Below, piece after piece: positions 44,720 through 53,022 of a stretch of 64,000 bases of DNA; position 1 is the stretch's first letter, and every line of letters begins with the position of its first letter. The notes beneath the pieces were generated by a model, which had not been told where the DNA came from, did no database searches, and worked only from the letters and a program-made list of their open reading frames with translations. The position numbers and the translations under genes are program-made. The DNA comes from JAXDMK01 sp963765955. Its GTDB lineage: Bacteria; Actinomycetota; Acidimicrobiia; Acidimicrobiales; AC-14. The stretch covers positions 868,001 to 932,000 of the forward strand of contig CAVXYA010000002.1 of NCBI GenBank assembly GCA_963765955.1, given 5' to 3'.

Positions 44720-45196
44720 GTGAGACGGACGGTCGTGGTTGCGTTGGGCGTGGTGCTGGTGGTGGTGGCCGGAGCAGGGGCGGCGGCGTGGGCCGGGCCC
44801 GGCCGGGGCGACCCGGTGAAGCGGGAGGCGGCCAAGGCGTGCGTGGAGGCGGCCAAGGCGGCCAACCCCGAGGGGGACCGTGAGGCGCTGCGGGAGGCGG
44901 TCAAGCCCTGCCTGGACGCCGCCGGGATCACCCCGCGGGAGCTGACGCCCGAGCAGCAGGCCCGCCGCCAAGCGCTGCGGGAATGCGTGAAGAGCGCCCG
45001 CCAGGCCAGCCCCGACGCTGAACGGCCCGCCCTGCGGGAGGCGGTCAGGACGTGCCTGGCCGAGGCCGGCATCACGCCCGGCGAGGGCCGGGGCCGGCTG
45101 CGCCAATGCATCGAGGATGCCAAGGCGGCCAACCCCGACGCCGACCGGGCGACGCTCAGGCCGATCGTCCGGGAGTGCATGGCCCAGGGGGACTGA
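44720..45196 (+). CDS. secreted protein with three Cys-rich repeats
   Basis: This 158-residue protein has a signal peptide (TVVVALGVVLVVVAGAGAAAWA) and three repeats of about 35 residues of the type C(V/I)..A..A.P..(E/D)R..LR..V..C......GIT, each with two Cys. AAGGAG lies seven bases before the GTG at 44720, which decides the start. Pairs of Cys in each repeat could form disulphides. No known family is recognised. The ECF sigma gene that follows after 41 bases could be co-transcribed, and the protein may be part of the same response. Confidence 0.7.
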   Translation: MRRTVVVALGVVLVVVAGAGAAAWAGPGRGDPVKREAAKACVEAAKAANPEGDREALREAVKPCLDAAGITPRELTPEQQARRQALRECVKSARQASPDAERPALREAVRTCLAEAGITPGEGRGRLRQCIEDAKAANPDADRATLRPIVRECMAQGD

Positions 45197-45237
45197 CCCG
45201 GCTTCAGTTTCCCGCCCCGCGCGCCGATCACCAGAGG

Positions 45238-45762
45238 GTGGACCTCCACCCGGCGACGGACCTGGCTGCGCTGTACAAGGAGCTCCAGCCCGGCCTCCTG
45301 CGCTACCTCAGGGCGGTGTCACCCGGTTCGGCGGAGGACCTGGCCGCCGACGTGTGGGTGGAGGTTGCCGCCTCCGCCCATCGCTTCCAGGGCGACCACG
45401 CCGCCTTCCGGGGCTGGATCTACACCATCGCCCGGCGCCGGGTGATCGACGGCCAGCGCCGGGCCGGACGGCGCCGGACCGACCCCGTCACCGTCGAGCG
45501 CCTGGTCGGCATCTCGGGCTCCGACCGGCCCGACGACCTGGCCCTCGAGCGGATGGCCACCGAGGCCGCCATCGCACGAGTCCTGGCCGTCCTGTCCCCC
45601 GATCAGGCCCAGGTCGTGCTCCTACGGGTGGTGGGCGGGATGCGGGTGTCACAGGTGGCCGAGCTGCTGGGCAAGCAGCCGGGGACGGTGCGGGTGCTCC
45701 AGCACCGCGGCCTACGCCGGCTGGCGACCGGCTACGTGTCCCGGGAGGCCCTGAGCGCCTGA
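45238..45762 (+). CDS. ECF RNA polymerase sigma factor
   Basis: This 174-residue protein has region 2 (LYKELQPGLLRYLRAVSPG, AEDLAADVWVEVA, FRGWIYTIARRRVIDGQRR) and region 4 (LSPDQAQVVLLRVVGGMRVSQVAELLGKQPGTVRVLQHRGLRRL). It binds core polymerase to direct it to special promoters. The GTG at 45238 gives a normal start; upstream of it the open frame overlaps the previous gene. No anti-sigma gene is adjacent; the secreted repeat protein before it is the nearest partner. The target is unknown. Confidence 0.87.
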   Translation: MDLHPATDLAALYKELQPGLLRYLRAVSPGSAEDLAADVWVEVAASAHRFQGDHAAFRGWIYTIARRRVIDGQRRAGRRRTDPVTVERLVGISGSDRPDDLALERMATEAAIARVLAVLSPDQAQVVLLRVVGGMRVSQVAELLGKQPGTVRVLQHRGLRRLATGYVSREALSA

Positions 45763-45909
45763 GGCGCGTAACGGGGCCTGGGTGTCGGTCGATGTACAGA
45801 GTGCCCAGTGCAGAAGGGTTGGGCCGGGGAATCCCCGACCGGCGGGGACATGCCGGGGGACATGTCCCGGGGGGCCGCAGGCCCGCTCCCCAGGAACAGT
45901 GCCCGGGAG
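45763..45909. terminator. convergent region with hairpins
   Basis: Between the sigma gene and the convergent end of ilvC there are hairpins such as TCCCCG/CGGGGA (45832-45848) and the perfect palindrome GGGACATGTCCC (45857-45868). They lack T-runs. Their place between convergent genes fits a bidirectional terminator. Confidence 0.45.
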
Positions 45910-46935
45910 TCAGCCTCCGGACACGTCCTGGGGACGGGCCTTGCCGGCCGAGATCCAGGGCATCATGGCCCGCAGCTCGGATCCCACCTTCTCGATGGGG
46001 TGCTCCTTGCCCTTGGCCCGCAGCTCGTTGAACTTGGGCCTGCCGGCCTTGTTCTCCGCGATCCACTCCGCCGCGAAGCGGCCGTCCTGGATCTCGTCGA
46101 GGATGCGGCGCATCTCGGCCCGGGTCTCGGAGTTGATGATCCGGGGACCGCGGGTGAGGTCGCCGTACTCGGCGGTGTCGGAGATGGAGAAGCGCATGCC
46201 GGCGATACCCTGCTCGTACATGAGGTCGACGATGAGCTTGACCTCGTGCAGGCACTCGAAATACGCCGATTCGGGCTGGTAGCCGGCGTCGACGAGGGTC
46301 TCGAAGCCGGCCATGACCAGCTCGGTGAGGCCGCCGCAGAGCACCACCTGCTCGCCGAACAGGTCGGTCTCGGTCTCCTCCTCGAAGGTGGTCTCGAGCA
46401 CGCCGGCCCGGGTCGCGCCCAGGGCGTGGGCGTAGGACAGGGCCAGGGCCTTGGCCTTGCCCGAGGCATCCTGGGACACGGCGATGAGCGACGGGGTGCC
46501 CCCGCCCGACTCGAACGTGCGCCGCACCAGGTGGCCGGGGCCCTTGGGGGCGACCATGGCCACGTCGATGCCGGGGCCGGGGTTGATGAGCCCGAAGCGG
46601 ATGTTGAGGCCGTGGGCGAAGAACAGGGCGTCGCCGTCGGTGAGGTTGGGCTCGATCTCGGCCTCGTAGACCGCCGCCTGCTCGGTGTCGGGCAGCAGGA
46701 TCATCACCAGGTCGGCCTCGGACGTGGCCTGGGCGATGGTGGTGACCCGCAGGCCGGCCGCCTCCGCCTTGGCCCACGACCCCGACCCCTCCCGCAGGCC
46801 GACCCGCACGTCGACCCCCGAGTCCATCAGGTTGAGGGCGTGGGCGTGGCCCTGCGACCCGTAGCCGATCACCGCCACCTTGCGGCTGCCGATGAGGCCG
46901 GCGTCGGCATCCTTCTCGTAGTAGACGTTGGCCAT
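45910..46935 (-). CDS. ilvC: ketol-acid reductoisomerase
   Basis: This 341-residue class I enzyme has the start VYYEKDADAGLIGSRKVAVIG with the NADP-binding GYGSQGHAHALNLMDSG near 25-41, then FAHGLNIRFG near 106-115 and the metal-binding EETETDLFGEQ near 192-202 and YFECLHEVKLIVDLMYE near 227-243. It makes dihydroxy-isovalerate or -methylvalerate from acetohydroxy acids with NADPH. CAGGAGG lies before the ATG. It is the last gene of the ilvB-ilvN-ilvC run on the minus strand, ending before convergent hairpins. Confidence 0.95.
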   Translation of the reverse strand: MANVYYEKDADAGLIGSRKVAVIGYGSQGHAHALNLMDSGVDVRVGLREGSGSWAKAEAAGLRVTTIAQATSEADLVMILLPDTEQAAVYEAEIEPNLTDGDALFFAHGLNIRFGLINPGPGIDVAMVAPKGPGHLVRRTFESGGGTPSLIAVSQDASGKAKALALSYAHALGATRAGVLETTFEEETETDLFGEQVVLCGGLTELVMAGFETLVDAGYQPESAYFECLHEVKLIVDLMYEQGIAGMRFSISDTAEYGDLTRGPRIINSETRAEMRRILDEIQDGRFAAEWIAENKAGRPKFNELRAKGKEHPIEKVGSELRAMMPWISAGKARPQDVSGG

Positions 46936-46982
46936 CGGTGGTCCTCCTGAGTGCGTGTGAAGACGGTACCCGCCGCGACGGC

Positions 46983-47513
46983 TCAGCCGGTGCGGCGCAG
47001 GCGGCTGGTGGCGGGCTGCTGGCGCTCGAGCTTGGGCAGGGCCACCCGGCCGCTGCGCTGGATTTGGACGATGCCGTAGCCCCGCATGAGGTCCTCGAAG
47101 TCGTCGAGCTTCGACGGCGGGCCGGCCAGCACCACGGTGATGGCCTCCAGGCCGACGTCGATGATGCGGCCCTCGAACACCTGCACCAGCTCGATCACCT
47201 GGCCCCGGCCCGTCCCCTCGGCCTTGACCGTGACCAGCATCATCTCCCGCTCGACGGCGTCGGCCGGGTCGAGCTCGCTGATCTTGACCACGTTGATGAG
47301 CTTGAACAGCTGCTTGGTGACCTGCTCCAGGGGCGTGGACTCCACGTCGACCACGATGGTGATGCGGCTGAACCGCTCGTCGTCGGTGGGGGCGACGGCC
47401 AGGGAGTAGATGTTGAAGCCCCGGCGGGCGAACAGGCCCGACACCCGGGCCAGTACCCCCGCCTTGTTCTCCACCAGGACGGTGAGGATGTGGTGCTTGG
47501 ACGCGGCCATCAC
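46983..47513 (-). CDS. ilvN: acetolactate synthase small subunit
   Basis: The 176-residue protein has an ACT domain at the start (HILTVLVENKAGVLARVSGLFARRGFNI, then SRITIVVD) and the C-terminal activating part (VFEGRIIDVGLEAITVVLAGPPSKL). It binds the large subunit, raises its activity and brings valine feedback inhibition. It lies 100 bases after ilvB; the gap contains an inverted repeat. The ATG at 47513 matches the normal start MAASKHHILTV. Confidence 0.93.
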   Translation of the reverse strand: MMAASKHHILTVLVENKAGVLARVSGLFARRGFNIYSLAVAPTDDERFSRITIVVDVESTPLEQVTKQLFKLINVVKISELDPADAVEREMMLVTVKAEGTGRGQVIELVQVFEGRIIDVGLEAITVVLAGPPSKLDDFEDLMRGYGIVQIQRSGRVALPKLERQQPATSRLRRTG

Positions 47514-47540
47514 GCAGCCCTCCCCGTGGTTTCGTGCGCT

Positions 47541-47587
47541 GGTAGGGACGTGGATCCGGCGTTGCCGTACCGATTCACGTCCCTACC
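47541..47587 (-). repeat. inverted repeat between ilvB and ilvN
   Basis: GGTAGGGACGTG at 47541-47552 and CACGTCCCTACC at 47576-47587 are exact complements, with a 23-base loop. Within the ilvB-ilvN gap, this could form an mRNA hairpin that affects stability or the ratio of the two subunits. No T-run follows. Confidence 0.7.
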
Positions 47588-47613
47588 GATGCACCGAACG
47601 CGGTAGGTGTCCA

Positions 47614-49356
47614 TCAGTGTCCCCCCGGGCCTTGTTCCGGGCCCATGATGATGTCGTCGTTCGAGGTCCCGGCCGCGACCATCGGGTACACCTTCTCGTC
47701 GGAGTCGCACCGGAAGTCGATGACCACCGGCCGGTCGTCGATCGAGTTGGCCTTGTCGATGGCGGCGACCACGTCGTCGGGATGCTCCACCCGCAGGCCG
47801 ACGCAGCCCATGGCCTCGGCCCACATCTTGTAGTCGGGCAGGTCGGGCGACAGGTAGACCTCGCTGTAGCGCTCCTCGTAGAACAGCTCCTGCCACTGAC
47901 GGACCATCCCCAGGTAGGCGTTGTTGAGGATGGCAACCTTGATCGGGATGCGCTCGGCCGAGGCCGTCACCAGCTCCTGGGCCGTCATCTGGAAGCAGCC
48001 GTCGCCGTCGATGGCCCAGACGGTGCGCCCGGGCATGCCCACCTTGGCCCCCACCGCGGCGGGGACGGCGAAGCCCATGGTGCCGAGTCCTCCAGAGTTG
48101 ACCCAGGTGTAGGGGTGGTCGAACTTCCACAGCTGGCTCGACCACATCTGGTGCTGACCCACGCCCGACACCACGATGGTGTCGTCCGGAGAGTTGGCGC
48201 ACAGCGACTCGATGCAGAACTGGGGCTTGAGCTTGTCGTTTTCCTCCCACCCCTGCTCGTAGCGGAGGGGGTTCAGCTCCTGCCAGCTGCGGATGGTGGT
48301 GTTCCATTCGGTGCGGTCGGGCTGGGCCTCGGCCCCCCCGAGGTCGCGGACGGCTCGGATCAGCTCCTCGATGACGAGCCGGCAGTCGCCCACGATGGGC
48401 ACGTCGGGCCGGCGCACCTTGCCCAGCTCGGCGGGGTCGATGTCGACGTGGATGATCTTGGCGTCGGGGGCGAAGGCCGAGATCTTGCCCGTGACCCGGT
48501 CGTCGAAGCGGGAGCCGAGGGCGATGAGCAGGTCGGCCTTCTGCATCGAGGTGACGGCGGTGTAGTTGCCGTGCATGCCGGGCATGCCCAGGCACAGCGG
48601 GTGGGAGTCGGGGAATGCCCCCCGGGCCATCAGGGTGGTCACCACGTGGATGCCGGTGAGCTCGGCCAGCTCCCGCAGAGCCTCCGCAGCCCGGGCCTTG
48701 AGGATGCCACCGCCGGCGTAGATGACGGGCCGGCGGGACTCACCGATGAGGCGGGCCGCCTCCCGGATCATCTTGGGGTGGCCCTTGGTCGTGGGCTTGT
48801 AGCCGGGGAGGTCGACCGAGTCGGGCCAGTACCACTCCATGGCCGAGTTGGGGTGCCGGGGGTCGACGATGTCCTTGGGGATGTCGACCAGCACCGGGCC
48901 GGGACGGCCGGTGGTGGCGATGTGGAACGCCTCGTGGATGACCCGGGGGATGTCCTGGGCCGATGTGATGAGCTCGTTGTGCTTGGTGACCGATCGGGTG
49001 ATCCCGATGGTGTCGCACTCCTGGAAGGCGTCGGTGCCGATGGCCATCGACGGCACCTGGCCGGTGATGACCACGATGGGGATGGAGTCCATCAAGGCGT
49101 CGGCCAGGGGGGTGACGATGTTGGTCGCCCCCGGCCCGCTGGTGACCATGGCCACCCCCGGCCGCCCGGTGGCGTGGGCGTAGCCCTCGGCCATGTGCCC
49201 CGCCCCCTGCTCGTGGCGGACCAGGATGTGGCGGATGGGCGAGTCGATGATGGGGTCGTAGACGGGCAGGATGGCCCCCCCGGGGAGGCCGAACATGACC
49301 TCCACCCCTTCCATCTCCAGGCTCTTGATGAGGGCTTGCCCCCCGTTCAGCTTCAT
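47614..49356 (-). CDS. ilvB: acetolactate synthase large subunit
   Basis: This 580-residue ThDP enzyme opens with NGGQALIKSLEMEGVEVMFGLPGG, has ILVRHEQGAGHMAEGYAHATG with the catalytic Glu (near 49), MVTSGPGATN, the FAD/central domain LIALGSRFDDRVTG, and the ThDP site WAIDGDGCFQMTAQELVTA. It joins two pyruvates, or pyruvate and 2-oxobutyrate, in branched-chain amino-acid synthesis. The ATG at 49356 fits the family; the upstream part of the frame overlaps the attenuator. An apparent leader peptide, antiterminator-like hairpin and T-tract terminator lie directly upstream. Confidence 0.95.
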   Translation of the reverse strand: MKLNGGQALIKSLEMEGVEVMFGLPGGAILPVYDPIIDSPIRHILVRHEQGAGHMAEGYAHATGRPGVAMVTSGPGATNIVTPLADALMDSIPIVVITGQVPSMAIGTDAFQECDTIGITRSVTKHNELITSAQDIPRVIHEAFHIATTGRPGPVLVDIPKDIVDPRHPNSAMEWYWPDSVDLPGYKPTTKGHPKMIREAARLIGESRRPVIYAGGGILKARAAEALRELAELTGIHVVTTLMARGAFPDSHPLCLGMPGMHGNYTAVTSMQKADLLIALGSRFDDRVTGKISAFAPDAKIIHVDIDPAELGKVRRPDVPIVGDCRLVIEELIRAVRDLGGAEAQPDRTEWNTTIRSWQELNPLRYEQGWEENDKLKPQFCIESLCANSPDDTIVVSGVGQHQMWSSQLWKFDHPYTWVNSGGLGTMGFAVPAAVGAKVGMPGRTVWAIDGDGCFQMTAQELVTASAERIPIKVAILNNAYLGMVRQWQELFYEERYSEVYLSPDLPDYKMWAEAMGCVGLRVEHPDDVVAAIDKANSIDDRPVVIDFRCDSDEKVYPMVAAGTSNDDIIMGPEQGPGGH

Positions 49357-49393
49357 GTTCGCTCCAAGCTCTGTGCATCGATTCGGGACCGAC

Positions 49394-49424
49394 AAAGAAA
49401 ACGACCCCCCGTCCGGGAGGTCGT
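49394..49424 (-). terminator. ilvB attenuator terminator
   Basis: On the minus strand, ACGACC and GGTCGT flank a C/G-rich stem (49401-49424) and are followed by TTTTCTTT (49394-49401). This is a rho-independent-type hairpin just before ilvB, and so a candidate for attenuation. Confidence 0.7.
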
Positions 49425-49425
49425 A

Positions 49426-49455
49426 AGCGCACACGCGTGAGGTGACGCGTGCGCT
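49426..49455 (-). promoter_or_regulatory. ilvB leader hairpin overlapping leader stop
   Basis: AGCGCAC(AC)GCGT and ACGCGTGCGCT form an almost perfect stem at 49426-49455 (one two-base bulge). It overlaps the stop of the leader peptide and is one base from the terminator stem, the arrangement expected for a pause or antitermination stem. Confidence 0.6.
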
Positions 49456-49489
49456 AAGTGATAAGTACGAGGCCGTCGCGACGGTTCAT
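49454..49489 (-). CDS. ilvB leader peptide
   Basis: A tiny frame from the ATG at 49489 encodes MNRRDGLVLIT and stops within the first leader hairpin. Four of the last five residues are Leu, Val, Leu and Ile, the very amino acids made by the pathway, which is the hallmark of a translational attenuation leader. Slow translation at these codons would alter folding of the following hairpins and allow transcription into ilvB. The ribosome site is weak, so the reading rests on codon content and position. Confidence 0.65.
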   Translation of the reverse strand: MNRRDGLVLIT

Positions 49490-49610
49490 TCCGAGCAGAA
49501 GTGTAGGCAAGCAAGACCCGGGGCCGCAACCGAGCCCCCAATGCCGCCGGCCACGCCCGCCGCCGAAGGCGGCCTCCCAGTGGCTGGCGGCCAGCAAGCC
49601 CTTACAGCCA

Positions 49611-49639
49611 GAGGGCGGCCGGCTCCGCCGGCCGCCCTC
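49611..49639 (-). terminator. strong hairpin after LARTG protein gene
   Basis: GAGGGCGGCCGGC and GCCGGCCGCCCTC form a perfect 13-pair stem with a TCC loop, downstream of the minus-strand gene ending at 49691. A second, imperfect hairpin lies at 49649-49684. Together they probably end that transcript before the ilvB promoter. Confidence 0.7.
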
Positions 49640-49690
49640 TGTCCGAATCAACTCGCCCGAGGAAAGCGAAGCTTTCCGAGGGCGAAACCC

Positions 49691-51103
49691 CTAGTAGCGG
49701 ACGATCGAGTCCCACTCGGCCGACGAGACGGCGCCGGCGAAGCGGCCGGCCGGCAACAGGCGCCGGCGGGCGGTGTAGAGCATCCCCATCCCGAACAGCA
49801 CCAGGGCCACCGCCAGCACGATCATCCCCGACTCGAAGCCGGTGCGGGCCAGCGTGGCCACCGCCGGGCTGACCACGACCGCCTTGGGGATCACCGGGAC
49901 GATGATGGCCTGGCCGGTGACGACGTTGCGGGCGAAGGGCTGGGCGATGACGTTGCCCCCGCCGGAGCCGCCGCCGGCCTCGCCGCAGAACTGGTTGACC
50001 GTGGTGCTCGAGGTGTTGCCCGAGGCATTCGCCGCACCGGTGTTGATGGTGGCGGTGCCCGTGGAGTTGTTGGTGGGGCTGCCCAGGTTGACGTTGAGGC
50101 CGATGAGGCCGCCGGAGGCGGTCTGGTTGATCACCGCACTGTTGGTGGAGTTGTTGCCGATGGCGGTGTTGCCGCCGGTGGAGGCGGTGGCCTCACCAGA
50201 GTTGTCGACGGTGACCCGCTGGCCGCTGGGGTCGTTGAGGAAGGGCGAGAACGGGAAGAACCGGCCGCTACAGGGGTCGAACGAGCTCCCGAAGCCGGTG
50301 ACTGTGCCAGGGAAGACGCCCGGGTGGAACGGCGTCGGGTGGAAGATCGGAACCGGGCCGCCGTTGAGGGCGAAGCCTCCCGCGCCGAGGCCCCCGCCGC
50401 CCGCCCCGAGGCCGGAACCGCCCCCGGCATCGGTGGTCCGGGCCTGGTTGACGCCGGTTGAGGCGGTGTTACCGACGGCGCCGGCCGGGCCGGTGGTGAT
50501 GGCGGCCGTGCCGCTGGAGGTGTTGGTGGGTGCGCCCAGGCCGACATTGGCGTCGATGAGCCCCGCACTCTGGGTGGACTCGATCGTGTTCTCGGAGTTG
50601 TTGCCGGTGGCGGTGTTGCCGCCGGTGGAGGCCGCCGCCGAACCGGCGTTGTCGACCGTGGCCGACTGGTTGTTGCCAGTGTTGGTGGCGAACGGGTTGA
50701 ACGGGACGAAGGTGGAGGTGGTGCCGGTGGAGTTTGTCTGGCCGACGCTCGTCTGGGACTGGTTGCCGGAGGCGCTGGCCGGACCGCTGTTCACGGTGGC
50801 CGAGCCGGTGGAGGTGTTGGTGGGGGAGCCGAGTCCGACATCGGCATCCACCAGGCCGCCCAGGAGGCCGCCGCTGGTGGACGACGAGGAGTCGATGGTG
50901 TTGGTCGAGGAGTTGCCGGTGGCGCTGTTGCCGCCCGTGCTGGCGTTCGCGCTCCCCGAGTTGCCGACGTTGACGCTCGCCAGCTGACCCAGGGCCCCTG
51001 GAGCGTGGGCCACGCTGAACAACGCCAGACCAGAGACGAGAGCGAGCGCGCCCGCAACCGTGCGCGAACGCCCCTGGTTCCCCAACCGCTGGACGTGCCT
51101 CAT
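49691..51103 (-). CDS. repetitive LAXTG cell-wall protein
   Basis: This 470-residue protein has a signal peptide (TVAGALALVSGLALFSVAHAPGALG) and then repeats rich in Asn, Ser, Gly and Thr, with recurring ASTGGN(T/S)A(T/I)GN and GTAxINTGxA units, likely forming a beta-solenoid stalk. The C-terminus has LARTG followed by a hydrophobic segment (MIVLAVALVLFGMGML) and Arg-rich end, the pattern for a class E (LAXTG) sortase. It is probably attached to the cell wall. No sortase gene is in the window. The ATG at 51103 gives the natural signal start. Confidence 0.8.
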   Translation of the reverse strand: MRHVQRLGNQGRSRTVAGALALVSGLALFSVAHAPGALGQLASVNVGNSGSANASTGGNSATGNSSTNTIDSSSSTSGGLLGGLVDADVGLGSPTNTSTGSATVNSGPASASGNQSQTSVGQTNSTGTTSTFVPFNPFATNTGNNQSATVDNAGSAAASTGGNTATGNNSENTIESTQSAGLIDANVGLGAPTNTSSGTAAITTGPAGAVGNTASTGVNQARTTDAGGGSGLGAGGGGLGAGGFALNGGPVPIFHPTPFHPGVFPGTVTGFGSSFDPCSGRFFPFSPFLNDPSGQRVTVDNSGEATASTGGNTAIGNNSTNSAVINQTASGGLIGLNVNLGSPTNNSTGTATINTGAANASGNTSSTTVNQFCGEAGGGSGGGNVIAQPFARNVVTGQAIIVPVIPKAVVVSPAVATLARTGFESGMIVLAVALVLFGMGMLYTARRRLLPAGRFAGAVSSAEWDSIVRY

Positions 51104-51221
51104 GACAAATCTCCCCGCTCTACGTGTCGTTGCAGTCTGCCCCACGGCATCCTACAGAGCAAGCTTCTCCCGTGCCGACGATCGGCAATCCGCAGGGGGC
51201 CGAGCGGTCGCCCATCGCCCG

Positions 51222-52892
51222 TCAGGGCTCGGTTATCGCGCCCCGGTCGGCCCCGGTGACCAACCGGGCGTACTTGGCCAGCACGCCCGTCGTGTAACGG
51301 GGCGGCGGGAGCTTCCAGTCGGCCTTCCGGGCGGCCAGGGTGGCGTCGTCGACCAGCAGGTCGATGGTGCGGGCGTCGGCGTCGATGACGATCCGATCGC
51401 CGTCGGTCACCACGCTGATGGGGCCGCCGTCGACCGCCTCGGGGGCGACGTGGCCCACGCAGAAGCCCCGGGTCCCGCCCGAGAAGCGGCCATCGGTGAC
51501 CAGGGCGGTGTCACTGCCCCGTCCCGCCCCCTTGAGGGCACCGGTGACGGCCAGCATCTCCCGCATCCCGGGGCCGCCCTTGGGCCCCTCGTAGCGGATG
51601 ACCAGCACGTCTCCCGGCCGGATGCGGCCGGCCAGGATCTCGTCCATGGCCGCCGTCTCCCCGTCGAAGACCCGGGCCGGGCCGTCGAAGCGCATGGTGT
51701 CGATGCCGGCCACCTTCACCACCGCCCCCTGGGGCGCCAGCGACCCCCGCAGCACGGCGATACCGCCCTCGGCGTGGACGGGGTCGTCGAGGCGGTGGAT
51801 CACCCGACCGTCGGGCGCCGGCGGGTCGAGGGCGGCCAGGTTCTCGGCCATGGTGCGGCCGGTGACCGTGAGGCAGTCGCCGTCGAGCAGGCCCGCCTCC
51901 AGCAGGTGGCGGAGCACCATCGGGACGCCGCCCACGGCGTCGAGGTCGGTCATGTGGAACTGGCCGGCCGGGCGCATGTCGGCGATGTGGGCCACCCGGC
52001 GCCCGATGCGGTTGAAGTCCTCCAACTCGAGCTCGACCCGGGCCTCGTTGGCGATGGCCAGCAGGTGGAGCACGGCGTTGGTGGACCCGCCGAGGGCGTT
52101 CACCACCGCGATGGCGTTCTCGAAGGCGGCCTTGGTCAGGATCTGGCGGGGGCGGATGCCGGACTCGACCAGGGCGACGACGGCCTGGCCGCTGGCATAG
52201 GCGTAGTCGTCCCGCCGGCGGTCGACGGCCGGGGCCGACGCCGAGCCGGGCAGGCACATCCCGAGGCCCTCGGCCGCGGCCGACATGGTGTTGGCGGTGA
52301 ACATGCCCGCACAGGAGCCCATGGTGGGGCAGGCGTTGCGCTCGATGAGGGCCAGCTCGTCGGCGGTGAGCGTGCCTGCGGCATGGGCCCCGACCGCCTC
52401 GAAGACGCTCACGATGTCGAGGGCCTCGCCGTGGCCCCCCCGTCCGGGCAGGATCGTGCCGCCGTAGAGGAAGACGGATGGGACGTTCAGCCGGGCTGCC
52501 GCCATCAGCATGCCGGGGAGGGACTTGTCGCAGCCGGCGAACGTGACGAGGGCGTCGAAGCGCTCGGCATGGACCATGACCTCGACCGAGTCGGCGATGA
52601 CCTCCCGACTCACGAGGGAGGCATGCATCCCCTCGTGGCCCATGGAGATGCCGTCGGACACGGCGATGGTGACGAACTCCATGGGAAAGCCGCCCGCCGC
52701 CCGCACACCGTCCTTGGCCCGCTGGGCCAGCCGGGAGAGGGACATGTTGCACGGCGTCACCTCGTTCCAGCTGGTGGCCACCCCCACCTGGGGCTTTGTC
52801 CAGTCGGCGTCGGTCATGCCCACCGCTCGCAACATCGCTCGAGCCGGCGCTCGTTCGTACCCGGCGGTCACCTCGCGGCTTTGCAGGTCCAT
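51222..52892 (-). CDS. ilvD: dihydroxy-acid dehydratase
   Basis: This 556-residue enzyme has the iron-sulphur cysteines and motifs of IlvD/Edd: NEVTPCNMSL near 43-52, FAGCDKSLPGMLMA near 114-127, and CPTMGSCAGMFTANTMSA near 182-199. The late VTDGRFSGGTRGFCVGHVAPEA is also conserved. It dehydrates dihydroxy acids to the keto acids of valine and isoleucine, the step after IlvC. The gene is on the same strand as ilvBNC but separated from it by the cell-wall protein gene. The ATG at 52892 is the family start. Confidence 0.95.
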   Translation of the reverse strand: MDLQSREVTAGYERAPARAMLRAVGMTDADWTKPQVGVATSWNEVTPCNMSLSRLAQRAKDGVRAAGGFPMEFVTIAVSDGISMGHEGMHASLVSREVIADSVEVMVHAERFDALVTFAGCDKSLPGMLMAAARLNVPSVFLYGGTILPGRGGHGEALDIVSVFEAVGAHAAGTLTADELALIERNACPTMGSCAGMFTANTMSAAAEGLGMCLPGSASAPAVDRRRDDYAYASGQAVVALVESGIRPRQILTKAAFENAIAVVNALGGSTNAVLHLLAIANEARVELELEDFNRIGRRVAHIADMRPAGQFHMTDLDAVGGVPMVLRHLLEAGLLDGDCLTVTGRTMAENLAALDPPAPDGRVIHRLDDPVHAEGGIAVLRGSLAPQGAVVKVAGIDTMRFDGPARVFDGETAAMDEILAGRIRPGDVLVIRYEGPKGGPGMREMLAVTGALKGAGRGSDTALVTDGRFSGGTRGFCVGHVAPEAVDGGPISVVTDGDRIVIDADARTIDLLVDDATLAARKADWKLPPPRYTTGVLAKYARLVTGADRGAITEP

Positions 52893-52912
52893 GACGCGAT
52901 GCTGGCACAACG

Positions 52913-52937
52913 CTCGGGGGGGCGACGCCCCCCCGAG
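52913..52937. repeat. GC hairpin upstream of egtB/ilvD
   Basis: CTCGGGGGGGC and GCCCCCCCGAG form a perfect 11-pair stem around GAC. The same CTCGGGGG...CCCCCGAG design recurs in the tandem repeat at 56.1 kb, so it belongs to one repeat family. Confidence 0.75.
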
Positions 52938-53022
52938 TACCCCCCCAAAACCCTCGCCCGGCTCGACTGAGAGAGTCGGTGGCCAGGCAACGGCGAGCAA
53001 GGCCCGTAGAATCGGGGGTGGC

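Noticed and set aside
45763..45909. Gene in the sigma/ilvC gap
   Set aside because: Only short frames over hairpin-rich sequence are seen; no ribosome site or homology.
49353..49541. 62-residue frame upstream of ilvB as a gene
   Set aside because: It runs through both hairpins of the attenuator and lacks a family; the short LVLI leader in another frame explains the region better.
52510..53022. EgtB extended upstream in its frame
   Set aside because: The extra residues overlap ilvD on the other strand and are not family-like; the GTG at 53023 matches known EgtB starts.
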